Positions 48,797 through 57,514 of a DNA stretch of 64,000 bases are shown piece by piece. A model generated the notes under the pieces. The model saw only the letters and a list, made by a program, of their open reading frames with translations, was not told the origin of the DNA and ran no database searches. The position numbers were made by a program, and so were the translations under genes. The stretch's first letter is position 1. Every line of letters begins with the position of its first letter. This DNA comes from Siphonodentalium dalli (Eukaryota; Mollusca; Scaphopoda; Gadilida; Siphonodentaliidae), in contig CP136066.1 in assembly GCA_032622095.1 (NCBI GenBank), positions 192,562,816 to 192,626,815 of the forward strand, in the 5' to 3' direction.

Positions 48797-49723
48797 ATGA
48801 ACAGTTATCTAAAATTGTCTATAATCCAAAGAAAGTTAGAAGTTATGGCGGTGTAAAGAAGCTTTTTGATGAAGCGAAAAGGCAAAATAAAATAATAAAA
48901 CTCATAGATGTGAAGAAATGGTTGCAAGGCCAGTCGACATATGCTTTACACAAACCAATAATTCAAAAATTCCAACGAAGAAAGACTGTTGTAGCTGGAA
49001 TTGATATTCAATGGCAGGCAGATTTAAATCTGGACAAACTTTGATCGAATCATTCAGGAAGATTTTGAAATCTTTAAAACGTAAACCAAAATCATTTCAA
49101 GATGATAAAGATTCTGAATTCAAAAATGAAAAGTTTTTGAAATTTCTGCGATCAGAAAGCATTCATTTCTTCACAACTGAGAATCCAGAGACTAAAGCAA
49201 GTATTGTTGAGCGATTTCAAAGAACTTTAAAAACTCGTATATGGAAGTATTTCACACACAATAAAACTTCAAGATATATTGATGTTTTACAACCCCTAGT
49301 CGATTCTTACAACAATAGTTATCACCGTAGCATAAAATCGAAACCGTCGGAAGTTACTTTGAAAACTGAAGCTGAAAAGGAAAATCTACACTTAAAGTGG
49401 ATGACTTGGTTCGTATCAACAAAACCAAAAGAACATTTGAAAAGGGTTATTTACCAAACTGGACTCGTGAACGTTTCAAAGTTGATACAATTTGTAAAAC
49501 TAATCCAATCACATATAACGTTTCTGATCTTGATGGCGAAGAGATTGATGGATCATTCTACAAACGTAAAATCCAACATATAAAAGACAGTAAGGTGTAT
49601 GAAATAGAATCAGTTATTGATAGAAGAACGAGGAGAGTGGGTGGTAAAACAGTAAAAGAAATTAAAGTTCATTGGCTGGATACCCAAAAAAGTTTGACAG
49701 TTGGATCCCATCTTCAAATTTAG
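48781..49723 (+). pseudogene. int: Retroviral-type integrase (rve) with chromo-like C-terminus, internally deleted
   Basis: It would insert the element into host DNA. The ATG at 48781 leads to YNPKKVRSYGGVKKLFDEAK and WLQGQSTYALHKP (the N-terminal domain), then GIDIQWQADL with the first catalytic Asp. The sequence then jumps to SGQTLIESFRKIL: about 35 core residues are missing and the frame changes near 49015. The second Asp region survives as DDKDSEFKN and the catalytic Glu in SIVERFQRTLK. A further shift near 49400 leads to DLVRINKTKRTFEKGYLPNW and a chromodomain-like tail (YEIESVIDRRTRR, KVHWLDTQKS). It ends at TAG 49721. The deletion would destroy the catalytic fold. Confidence 0.92.
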
Positions 49724-49740
49724 TATAAACAGAATTTATC

Positions 49741-49998
49741 ATGTCGCAAAATCATTCAGATTCAATTAATCTCGATGAACCATCACAATTTCAGTTCTGT
49801 GTTGAAATAGTTGCTAAGAACCAAGTAACCTACTTCACGCAGATAATTATTATTTATATCATAATAATTACATCTACTGTACACATTAGTATCCAGAGCG
49901 CAAACAAAGAATTGTGGATTATTCTTCTAAGTAGTTCTCTAGGTTATATTCTACCAACACCAGGACTGAAATTATTGAAAAATACTGAGAAAAAATGA
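49741..49998 (+). CDS. Small Polinton membrane protein
   Basis: This 85-codon ORF is unbroken. After a polar N-terminus there is a strongly hydrophobic segment (IIIIYIIIITSTVHISI) and a second one around LWIILLSSSLGYILPTPG. The 'LLSSSLGYxLPxP' ending is familiar from Polinton small membrane proteins. The TGA overlaps the ATG of the next gene (ATGA at 49995). It probably sits in a membrane; role unknown. Confidence 0.75.
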   Translation: MSQNHSDSINLDEPSQFQFCVEIVAKNQVTYFTQIIIIYIIIITSTVHISIQSANKELWIILLSSSLGYILPTPGLKLLKNTEKK

Positions 49999-51044
49999 AT
50001 TCATTCTACATAGCTCTCGTGAGTGATAGTTCAATGTCGCTTTACCCAGCCAACTCACAATGTTGTTTCACAGTGAAATTACCAAAAACCATACATATTG
50101 ATAAAGAGCTTTGGGAAGTAGCAATGGTTGGACTAACTAATTGTACCATCAGAAACAATCACCATTATTGGAGATGCTTGCATAATAAAAATAAAAACTT
50201 CTGTTCCAAGAATTTTACAATATCTGCACAAGTTACCAATAAGTGATGTAGTAATTTCAAAACCAGAAAATGGTGTAGAATTAAAAATACCAGCAGGAGC
50301 ATATTCTGGTGCAGCACATTTGACATATACAATTCAAGGTGTAATTGATAGTACAGTAAGCAAATTGATTCCAGAACTGGAATTCGAATTCGGATATTCC
50401 AAAGCACAACAAGTTAAAATTTCAACCAATAGTTACACCAAAGTAGGTCTTGTACTCCCCAGAGCTCTTTTGGATAAACTTGGTAACAGAACAGAATCTG
50501 AGAATTATTTAAATTATTGTGTACTTTACCTGTGTCTGTTAGATTTTACGTTTTAGTCATTAATTGTGAACCGACCAGAAAACGATGATTTAATTTGGCC
50601 AAATTTTTTTTTAATTTGGCCAAAAAACATTTGGCTAAAGTTTTTTTCATTTGGCTAATAAAATTTTCATTTGGCTAAACTTTTGGCTAAAAAAAATTTC
50701 GGTCCAGCGCGAACACTGCTGAGAGTGTTACATTTGCTACTCCTTCGATAACATTTCCATATGGAGTTGATTTAAATGAGGAGCATAATCAATTGTTTGT
50801 TTATTCTGACATTGCTGATTATACAATTGTTAGTGATGTTGAGGCACCGATATTACGAGTGACATCATTCGAGAGTAACAGAATACATGATGGTCAACAT
50901 ATTAAGCATGAATTCCAAAACTTACATTATGTACCAGTATCAAAGTCTAACTTTGATACCATAAATGTGTATATATCTGGTGATACTGGTGGAAAGTCCA
51001 TGGTAAAGTTGCATTTCCGACGCCGAAGTAATTTGTATTTATGA
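49995..51044 (+). pseudogene. Minor capsid protein (penton-like single jelly roll), broken
   Basis: It would form the capsid vertices. The start MNSFYIALVSDSSMSLYPAN and LWEVAMVGL are typical of Polinton minor capsid proteins. A frameshift near 50175 moves to VISKPENGVELKIPAGAYS and KVGLVLPRALLDKL. About 200 bp of low-complexity DNA (50512-50715) then interrupts the gene. It resumes with FVYSDIADYTIVSDVEAPIL, LHYVPVSKSNFDTI and the C-terminal MVKLHFRRRSN, ending at TGA 51042. Its last bases overlap the next gene. Confidence 0.88.
50512..50715. repeat. 'tttggctaa' low-complexity insertion in the minor capsid gene
   Basis: Five or more variants of atttggctaaa/tttggccaaa with T-runs lie between two blocks of capsid homology. 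They are absent from what a Polinton gene should contain, so this is a later insertion or local expansion. Confidence 0.7.
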
Positions 51045-51376
51045 TGATCCCCGTGTATAGAGGCATACCTAGACAGTATGGAAATGGAATCGGTTCACTA
51101 TTCAAATCTGCAATGAGAACAGTAGTACCGTTTCTAAATCCTATTAGTCAGGTTGCTAAACGACAAGTATTCAAGCATGGACTTGCTGCAGTCAAAGATA
51201 TCAATCATCGTGGTAAAAGTCCGAAAGAAGTATTTTTGAAACAAGGTAAAGAAGCATTGAAATATTTTGGATGGGAAACAATAAAGAAAATATCAACACC
51301 AAATGGCATAAATAGATCATCGCGGTCTTTGAAAAATCATTCTACTCGCAAACGAGTTAGAAGTAAGTCCATTTAA
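51041..51376 (+). CDS. Basic Polinton protein, core-like
   Basis: This is an intact ORF of 111 codons starting MMIPVYRGIPRQYGNGIG. It is strongly basic (many Lys/Arg, end STRKRVRSKSI) with an amphipathic middle (LFKSAMRTVVPFLNP, VAKRQVFKHGLAAV). It lies between minor and major capsid genes, as small basic virion proteins do in Polintons. A DNA-binding or capsid-lining role like that of adenovirus core proteins is inference. The ATG overlaps the previous stop. Confidence 0.75.
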   Translation: MMIPVYRGIPRQYGNGIGSLFKSAMRTVVPFLNPISQVAKRQVFKHGLAAVKDINHRGKSPKEVFLKQGKEALKYFGWETIKKISTPNGINRSSRSLKNHSTRKRVRSKSI

Positions 51377-51423
51377 ACGCCTGTCAAGAAATCAAAATGA
51401 TCTCTCGATATATTTGATTAATC

Positions 51424-52721
51424 ATGATGATGGAAAATGGATCATGCGAATGCAGCAGGTCCGAGTTTAGATGCTTCTGATGTTCCATCAACAATGACAA
51501 CGATGTTGGAATCACAATGGATAGAACATCACCCGATTAGCTCATTGAATAATTCCGCACTGATAGAATTTGTAATTCCACCTCAACTGAAAAATGGACA
51601 GATGTGAATCAATCATATTTGTACCTGAAATTCAAAATCACAAAAGCAGATGGAACAAACTTGGTTGATGCTACTGAAATTGCTCCTATTAACAACTTTT
51701 TCCATAGCATGTTCAGTAGTATCGATATTTACCTAAATAACAAACTTGTAACGGCGAACGGAGATACCTATCCTTATCGAGCCTACATGGAAAATCTCTT
51801 GGCTTATTCTGGTGAATGTAAAGAAAATCAACTTGCCGCACTAGAAATGTGGTATCCAGATACCGCTAAACAGTTCACCGAAAACACTAAAGCTGATCAT
51901 AATGATGGATTGAAATCTCGCCAAGCAATCATAGCAGGTAGTAAAACGATAGAATTGTGTGGTCGTTTACACAGGTATATTTCTACAAGAGAAATACTTA
52001 CCAAATGGAATTGAGATAAGAATTCGTCTCAATAGAGCGAATCCAAAATTCTCTTCAATTGGTCAAGACGACGGAAAAATGGTGTTTGATACGGCAGTTT
52101 TCAATGTTCGTACAATTACGCTGATGCCATTAGTAGCAAACTTGAACCAAACAATAATACAGCGAAATATGAAAATACCGATTAGAAGAGTTGAAGTGAA
52201 AACAATCACTATTAGTGCAGGGCTTAGATCAAAAATTGAAGATCACCCTTTTCAAGGACAACTGCCAAAGAGACTTTTCATAGGCGTGGTATCAAACAAA
52301 GATATGACTGGCGATATTGAAACGAACCCATTCCATTTTCAACACTTCAATCTGAAAAAAGCTTGAAGTTAGTCACGACGGGCATACCATTAATAACCAG
52401 CCATTTGAACCAAACTTTGCATCAGAACAATGCCTAAGATCTTATTTATTACTGTATCAGTATTCGGGTATGTTTGGACAAAACAAATCCTTTGGTTCGA
52501 ATCTCCAAAAATACATGAATGGTTATTGTTTCTGTGGTTACGACCTCACACCTGACAAAGGAGCAGATGATGGACATTTGCATCCTATAAAAACCGGTAA
52601 CATAAGGTTAGAGCTTCAGTTTGCTGCAGCTCTAGTTTCAGTGATCAACGTGATAGTCTATGCTGAGTTCGATAATCAAATTGAAATCAACAGTTTGCGA
52701 GAAATAATAACAGATTATTAA
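51424..52721 (+). pseudogene. Major capsid protein (double jelly roll), broken
   Basis: It would form the icosahedral shell. The likely start ATG at 51424 gives ENGSCECSRSE, the Cys-rich N-terminus usual in this family. A shift near 51469 leads to LESQWIEHHPISSLNNSALI. Another near 51580 leads to NQSYLYLKFKITKADGTNL, NNFFHSMFSSIDIYLNN and TYPYRAYMENLLAYSGE. A shift near 51985 gives NGIEIRIRLNRANPKF and IPIRRVEVKT. A last one near 52365 gives NQPFEPNFASEQCLRSY and YAEFDNQIEINSLREI to TAA 52719. All blocks are in family order, about 430 codons. Confidence 0.92.
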
Positions 52722-52726
52722 AAGCA

Positions 52727-53175
52727 TGGATGGATTGCATTTGGAGGAAAAATTGAGACTGCAAGTTGGGGGACTCGATTTCATTCCATATTGTGTTCAT
52801 ATCCTTGACAAAGTTCGGAAAACTTTCGAGAAATGTTTCGTTCATGAAATACAAAATCAAATTTCAAAAGAAGTGACACTCAATTGTGAAGGATGTAAAA
52901 TAGATCATCCAAGTCAGACACGAAATTTACTTTGTCTTTGGACACCACCTATACAATGAGCAGATATGTTCATTGATATAGCACTACTTAAATTGAACAT
53001 TTACCGAGTTATTGAACAATGGTATCCATAAATAGAATCATTTACACCACAAGAGAAATTTGAGGCATTAAAACTTTGGAAAGATATAAAGGAAGTTGTT
53101 CATGCAAACTGTAACCAATTTAATTCGCTTTTTGTTGACTTGTGGTGTGAAAAAAGTAAAACAAATACTACGAAG
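52727..53175 (+). pseudogene. Polinton C-x2-C / SQ protein, two stops
   Basis: The ATG at 52727 gives MDGLHLEEKLRLQVGGLDF. A Cys motif, CEGCKIDHPSQTRNLLCLW, follows; it resembles the C-x-G-C...PSQ...C pattern that I recall from many Polintons. In-frame TGA (52957) and TAA (53029) break it. The frame otherwise stays open (FTPQEKFEALKLWKDIKEVV) and runs without a stop into the protease frame. Possibly a zinc-binding regulatory or assembly protein; the function is unknown. Confidence 0.7.
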
Positions 53176-53703
53176 ATGAATACTAGCGAACTTCAGCATA
53201 TACTAGACAAATCATCCTATCTCTGTTCACTGTATGCTGTGGTGTGTGCAAAAGATCAGTTACCATACGAGAAACCTCATCATGTAAAAGCATACATAGT
53301 AAATACACACACGTCAAAAAAACCAGGAGAACACTGGGTTGCAATTTTCTTCAATGGAAACATTGCAACATATTTCGACTCCTTTGGGATACCAGTTATT
53401 GATAAATATATCAAATCATTTTTTCAAAGAAATTCGATCGAATGTAAAATAAACGGGTGGTTTCAACATCACGGTACAAACGTGTGCGGTATCTACTGCA
53501 TATTTGCTCTACATTTCATGAAAAGCGGATATGGTATAAAAGTATTAGTTGAAATGAATTTTGATGGTGACTACTTCAAAAATTATAGAAAAGTATTTGA
53601 TTGGTCTCATAGAAACTATGAGCCCTTACGAAAAGAATCAGAAACATTACCCAAAACATGCATTTCACAAACTTGTAAGACTTACTGTGAATTTCATTAT
53701 TGA
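53176..53703 (+). CDS. Adenovirus-type cysteine protease (Ulp1-like), intact ORF
   Basis: It would mature capsid proteins. Start MNTSELQHILDKSSYLCSLY, with 175 codons and no break. The catalytic His is in GEHWVAIFF, the acidic residue in ATYFDSFG, and the Gln/His-x-Cys site in WFQHHGTNVCGIYC, in the order known for adenain/Ulp1 proteases. It follows the C-x2-C protein in the same frame. An AATAAA lies at 53900-53905. It is the only large enzyme gene of this Polinton copy without a lesion; given the state of its neighbours this is probably chance. Confidence 0.92.
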   Translation: MNTSELQHILDKSSYLCSLYAVVCAKDQLPYEKPHHVKAYIVNTHTSKKPGEHWVAIFFNGNIATYFDSFGIPVIDKYIKSFFQRNSIECKINGWFQHHGTNVCGIYCIFALHFMKSGYGIKVLVEMNFDGDYFKNYRKVFDWSHRNYEPLRKESETLPKTCISQTCKTYCEFHY

Positions 53704-53980
53704 TGAAATGTGTTCATTGCCAATTATTGATTGTAAATATGTTAAAATCATAATCAATTGTAAATATGTTGATTGTTAATTATTGATGAAATGTATTACC
53801 AAATGTAAAATATGTTCATTGCATTACCAATTATTGATTGTAAATATGATAAATTCATGATCAGAAAACTGTTGTAAATATGTTGATTCTTAATTCAAAA
53901 ATAAAAGTTATGTTGTTGAAAAAAGAGTGTCTGTTTTTAATGATCGTCTTCGGCAATGTCGATGAAGATCTTAATTCACC
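53704..53980 (+). other. 3' region of the protease gene with short direct repeats
   Basis: The words gatgaaatgt, ttgattgtaaatatg and gttcattgc are repeated several times. A polyadenylation signal AATAAA (53900-53905) is followed by a GT-rich stretch. Confidence 0.6.
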
Positions 53981-54075
53981 AAAAAAAGAAACACATTTGA
54001 ATTGACGTTCGGGGAAAATTTGTAGAAAAACACAATGACGTCGTCAACGATGTCCGCGCGTTTTACATATAATAA
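53981..54075 (+). promoter_or_regulatory. Promoter-like block of the right Polinton end gene
   Basis: This is the twin of 34454-34546, same strand: ttgacgttcggg, tagaaaaacacaatgac, atgacgtcgtcaa (54035-54047) and a TATA-like tataataa (54068-54075) 28 bases before the ATG at 54103. The order and spacing are the same as at the left end. Confidence 0.6.
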
Positions 54076-54102
54076 ATCCCATTTAGAATATATCATTTCT
54101 CC

Positions 54103-54509
54103 ATGATGGAATATGCTGCTACTGATCTTGGATCTTATGTGAGAGTCATCCGTGTATCAGCCCCGAGGGACATAGTGGCGTGGAAGGCCCTTTTCTGTGT
54201 GAATTTTTCACTCTTGTCTGTACAGCGTGGGCTTCCAAACCTACACTGTTCAACGGATACAAGATAGAACACATCGAATGTCTTGGCACAACAGATCTCT
54301 TGCTCGTGATAGCGGCAACCCTTCTGCAGAGAAGGCTCAAGTTTTGGAGAGAGAAAAAGAAATACAGATTAGACGTATCCCCATTGAAGGATGTGAGTGT
54401 ACCGAAAGGTATATTTCCATCTCTCATCGAGGGTACGCTTGTGTTTCGGGAGTTGGACCAAGAGGGTGGATTTGAGTTCATAAAGACCCCTTATCCATTA
54501 TTCTTGTGA
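54103..54509 (+). pseudogene. Right-end Polinton gene of unknown function, one frameshift, histone-type 3' end
   Basis: The tandem ATGs at 54103/54106 open MMEYAATDLGSYVRVIRV. Near 54175 the frame shifts to a long open stretch (EFFTLVCTAWASKPTLFNGY, LLLVIAATLLQRRLKFWREK, VPKGIFPSLIEGTLVFRELD) that ends at TGA 54507-54509. The total is about 135 codons with one hydrophobic segment. I recognise no family. It has its own promoter-like block and a histone-like stem-loop 13 bases after the stop, so it looks like an independently expressed unit. Whether it is captured from the host is unknown. Confidence 0.55.
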
Positions 54510-54522
54510 TCTGACATAAAAC

Positions 54523-54538
54523 GGCCCTTTTCAGGGCC
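54523..54538 (+). terminator. Histone-type mRNA 3' stem-loop
   Basis: The sequence GGCCCTTTTCAGGGCC forms a 6 bp stem and 4 base loop, flanked by AAAAC upstream and ACACAAA downstream. This matches the canonical metazoan replication-dependent histone mRNA 3' element (GGYYYTTYTCARRRCC) in stem, loop and flanks. It lies 13 bases after the stop of the preceding gene. A clear purine-rich downstream element (AAGAAA-like) is not obvious; ataagatga at about 54555 is the nearest. Confidence 0.8.
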
Positions 54539-54574
54539 ACACAAAACCTGCTATAAGATGACTCTTGCATGCAC

Positions 54575-55478
54575 ATTTCACAGCGCTAGCGTCTTTGAAT
54601 TTATTCGAAGACTTTCGATTTTGTTAAAAAATGCACTGGTAAAGTAGCACAATTTACTAATGCTTCGATTTGTTCTCGGTATTATTCTAAGTTCAGTGTG
54701 TCCAGCGAAGGGGAACGCCCTTTGCTTACCACACTACCATTAGAATCCGAGAAAAAAAACGACACATTAGTAAATTATGCTCTTTTCTGTCAAAAAATCA
54801 TCATATTTCTACGAATAAAACACCGATTTGACTCGGAGAAAGTTTATATGTACCATTTTACCATTATCTCATAACATATTTCACTGAAAGGTATCTTCTA
54901 TAAGTACATTTAACAACGCTAGCTTCTTCGAATTTATTCGAAGACTTTCGCTTTTGTTAAAAAATGCACTGCTAAAGTAGCACAATTTACTAATGCTTCG
55001 ATTTGTTCTCGGTATTATTCTACGTTCAGTGTGTCCAGCGAAGGGGAACGCCCTTCGCTTACCACACTGCCATTAGAATCCGAAAAAAAACGAAACATTA
55101 GTAAATTATGCTCTTTTCTGTCAAAACCCCTTCGACGTGCTCACCTTACTCTTTGGAATCTAACACAACCTCTGGTCCGACCCTGGGCGGACACACTGGC
55201 CCATGGGCCAGAGTGTCCGACCCAGGTTCTGGGACCTGACACTCTGGCCCACTCCACTCTGGGTCGGACACTCTGACCCATGGGTGTCATATTCCCCGCA
55301 TACAGTGGAGTCGACGGACATTGGCGGCCAACCTGGCCCACCACCCCCTAGCTGTCTGCCAGACCCAGGTTCTGCGACCTGACACTCTGGCCCACCCCAC
55401 TCTGGGTCTGCCACTCTGGCGCATGGGCCAGAGTAGCAGACAGCGAGGGGGTGGGCCAGAATGGCCGCCAATACTACT
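54575..55478 (-). repeat. Polinton right terminal inverted repeat with internal duplication
   Basis: Its complement matches the left repeat in order. A ~330 bp stretch is present twice here: the blocks ttcgaa(t)ttattcgaagac, gcacaatttactaatgcttc, tgtccagcgaaggggaac and agtaaattatgctcttttct occur at 54590-54775 and again at 54930-55125. The outer 350 bp is dense in palindromic gtcggacactctgg/ccatgggccagagt words. Confidence 0.85.
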
Positions 55479-55479
55479 A

Positions 55480-56419
55480 ATAAACTTTCTCGTCACGCAA
55501 ATTCTGAATCATTGTCACATTGAATATTTTATCAACGAGGTTACCATGGCTACTGCATGCCGAACATTACCGAACACGGTGCCTTCGTGTGGGGAGTATC
55601 GATCGATCGGTGTCACACGTATCACAGTTTCTATGTCACAGTACGTGTGATGATGCAGTACAAGAAAACTAAGATGCATGCATCAGGTCAGCCATGAACT
55701 ATTTAGCATAGAATAATTCAGTTCGGTTGCAGTTTCACAACGTTACAACTGACATACGATTACACCTTGAATGTGGAAATATGTAAGAGTGAATATTAAT
55801 GTTCTAAATCCCATGTTTCACATTTAGTGGTAATGGGGTCGTACTTTATTAACACGCAAGTAGTGTAATTAAGTACGGGTAATTAGAAGTAACAAATCGT
55901 TTAGTTTCTATCGTATCGGATAAAAGAGGTGAGCAGATTGCCGATGATGAATGCTCTCGTTAGCTGCCAATATAATGTGCATATTTGCCCCGTTACGTTT
56001 ATACACTGTAGCATTGGCGGGCCAGAGTGTGTTGACATGTTAAGTGTTTGGTTCATTAATAACAGATCAGCAGGGATTTGTCGTGATAACGTATACGTGG
56101 AAATATGCTACCTAAACGGTTAAATTAACGGTTGATCTATTACACCACCGTGTATACTCGGTTTAAATAGGTATATTATATAGGGACGTGTGCTCAATTT
56201 TGGTGCGGACCGATGATAAAACAAAATCAGAAGTAAATGTCGGCGGGCGGGAGGGCCATTTTTTCAATAATTTTAAAAGAAATTGAACAGTTGCAGCAGC
56301 AGCAGCAAAAAAAGGGTGTACAATTGGCAAATGATGAGGGGCGGCGTGACGTGTAACTAGGATTGAACTTAGATATGCAATTTGGAGATTATTGGATGAG
56401 GGATGTTATATTAATTATA
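55480..56419. other. Right flank of the Polinton, no gene seen
   Basis: Short ORFs only. I could not find an upstream half of the LINE of 31206-31900 here. A cagcagcagcag tract lies at 56290-56310. Confidence 0.45.
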
Positions 56420-56912
56420 TTAAAGGGACGAGGGGGCTTAGTTGTCGAAAATATTCATATTTGTTCCAAACACCGTAAACAGAAAAATATTAAAAGGCAT
56501 ACATATTGGTTCAAATATACGATCACTATCGCGTAAACATCATGCTCACATAAAGACCTACTAAATTTTACCTAAACAAGAGTCTGATTGTGTTATAGAA
56601 GGCAGCACAATGCTACTGGCTAATCACACACAAATGGTATAAACGCTCTTTATTATTTCCAAATAGGAATTGAGCAACAAAGAACGCTCTTTATGTTTAC
56701 CATCATAATATAAAGAAACACCAAGAAAGTAACTTTTTATGCTTTGTCAAACAATCGTCAAATTTACGACAATAACATACTGTTTATGAGATATTTCTCA
56801 TTTGTATATTAACAAAGTATGTCTATATTTGAATATTATTTTCGTTTGCAGCGGTTTTTGACAGGTGGAAATATGTTCACAGGATACCCACCAAGGCCTT
56901 CCGTACCTTTAA
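56420..56912. mobile_element. TTAA MITE 'CGCTCTTTAT' family, copy 1
   Basis: The ends ttaaagggacgaggg (56420) and ggccttccgtacctttaa (to 56912) are imperfect inverted repeats at TTAA sites. The interior has two aacgctctttat motifs. It is an inverted relative of 63049-63558 over most of its length. Confidence 0.75.
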
Positions 56913-57179
56913 GGTATACTGCAACTTTGTTTCTTGCCAATAGCAGAATACATAATGCTATTAAGAAGTGACACAAAACACAGAACATTTGTTTTAATTA
57001 TAAGTATTGAGCAGTGAGAAATATTTGAGTAGAGGAAACCAGTAACGAAAGGCGATATTAACATGATTTCTGTCAGCGAATAATTGTTTACGTTCCAATG
57101 AATATTAAAATGTACTGAAAACAAACTGCTAATGGGTGCCAGACTTTCATAAACACAAATTATGTATTAATGGTGTAAC

Positions 57180-57440
57180 GACATATTTCGTTCTTAATTG
57201 TCTAAAAAAAATAGGGGATCGGGATGTTTGGATCTCTAGTTTAACGACATTTTTCGGTCTTTAATAGTTTAATGACATTTTTCGGTCTTTATAATATCTC
57301 AAGATATAGGGGGTATTTGGATCTCTATAGTTTAACGACATTTTTCGGTCTTTATAGTTTAACGACATTCTCGGTCTTTAATATTTCAAGATATAGGGGC
57401 CCTTAGTGGGTATTTGGATCTCTAGTTTAACGACATTTTT
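57180..57440. repeat. Short tandem repeats, 'acgacatttttcggtctt'
   Basis: Seven variants of ttta(a/c)gacatttttcggtctt, some with a tcaagatataggggg spacer and tttggatctctag, are arranged irregularly. Confidence 0.85.
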
Positions 57441-57514
57441 CGGTCTTTGATAGCAAAATGGAAGAAGTACATCTTTGGAAAGATGTGGTGGCCCTAAAAA
57501 GGAAAGTTGTTTGG

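Larger units (their letters stand above)
31901..55478 (+). mobile_element. Polinton/Maverick element, near-complete but decayed
   Basis: The termini AGTAGTATTGG (31901) and CCAATACTACT (to 55478) are inverted. They open long terminal inverted repeats that share gtggg(c)cagagtgg, tccgtcgactccactgta, agaggttgtgttagattcc and ttcgaataaattcgaag. Polintons typically start AGT/AGC. Inside are all the hallmark genes on one strand: pPolB, packaging ATPase, retroviral-type integrase, adenovirus-type protease, minor and major jelly-roll capsid proteins, and several lineage-specific small genes. The length of 23.6 kb exceeds the usual 15-20 kb because of a 1.9 kb transposon in the left repeat, MITEs at 36.8-38.4 kb and smaller insertions. 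Flanking 6 bp duplications are not recognisable. Nearly all genes carry stops or frameshifts, so the copy cannot be autonomous. Confidence 0.93.

Noticed and set aside
53176-53703. Idea that the intact protease is a domesticated host gene
   Set aside because: It sits in place among decayed Polinton genes with no sign of a separate promoter or exon structure; survival by chance is simpler.
55031-55496. Overlapping ORFs in the Polinton terminal repeat
   Set aside because: They arise from the palindromic gtcggacactctgg words and appear in mirrored form at the left end; non-coding repeat.
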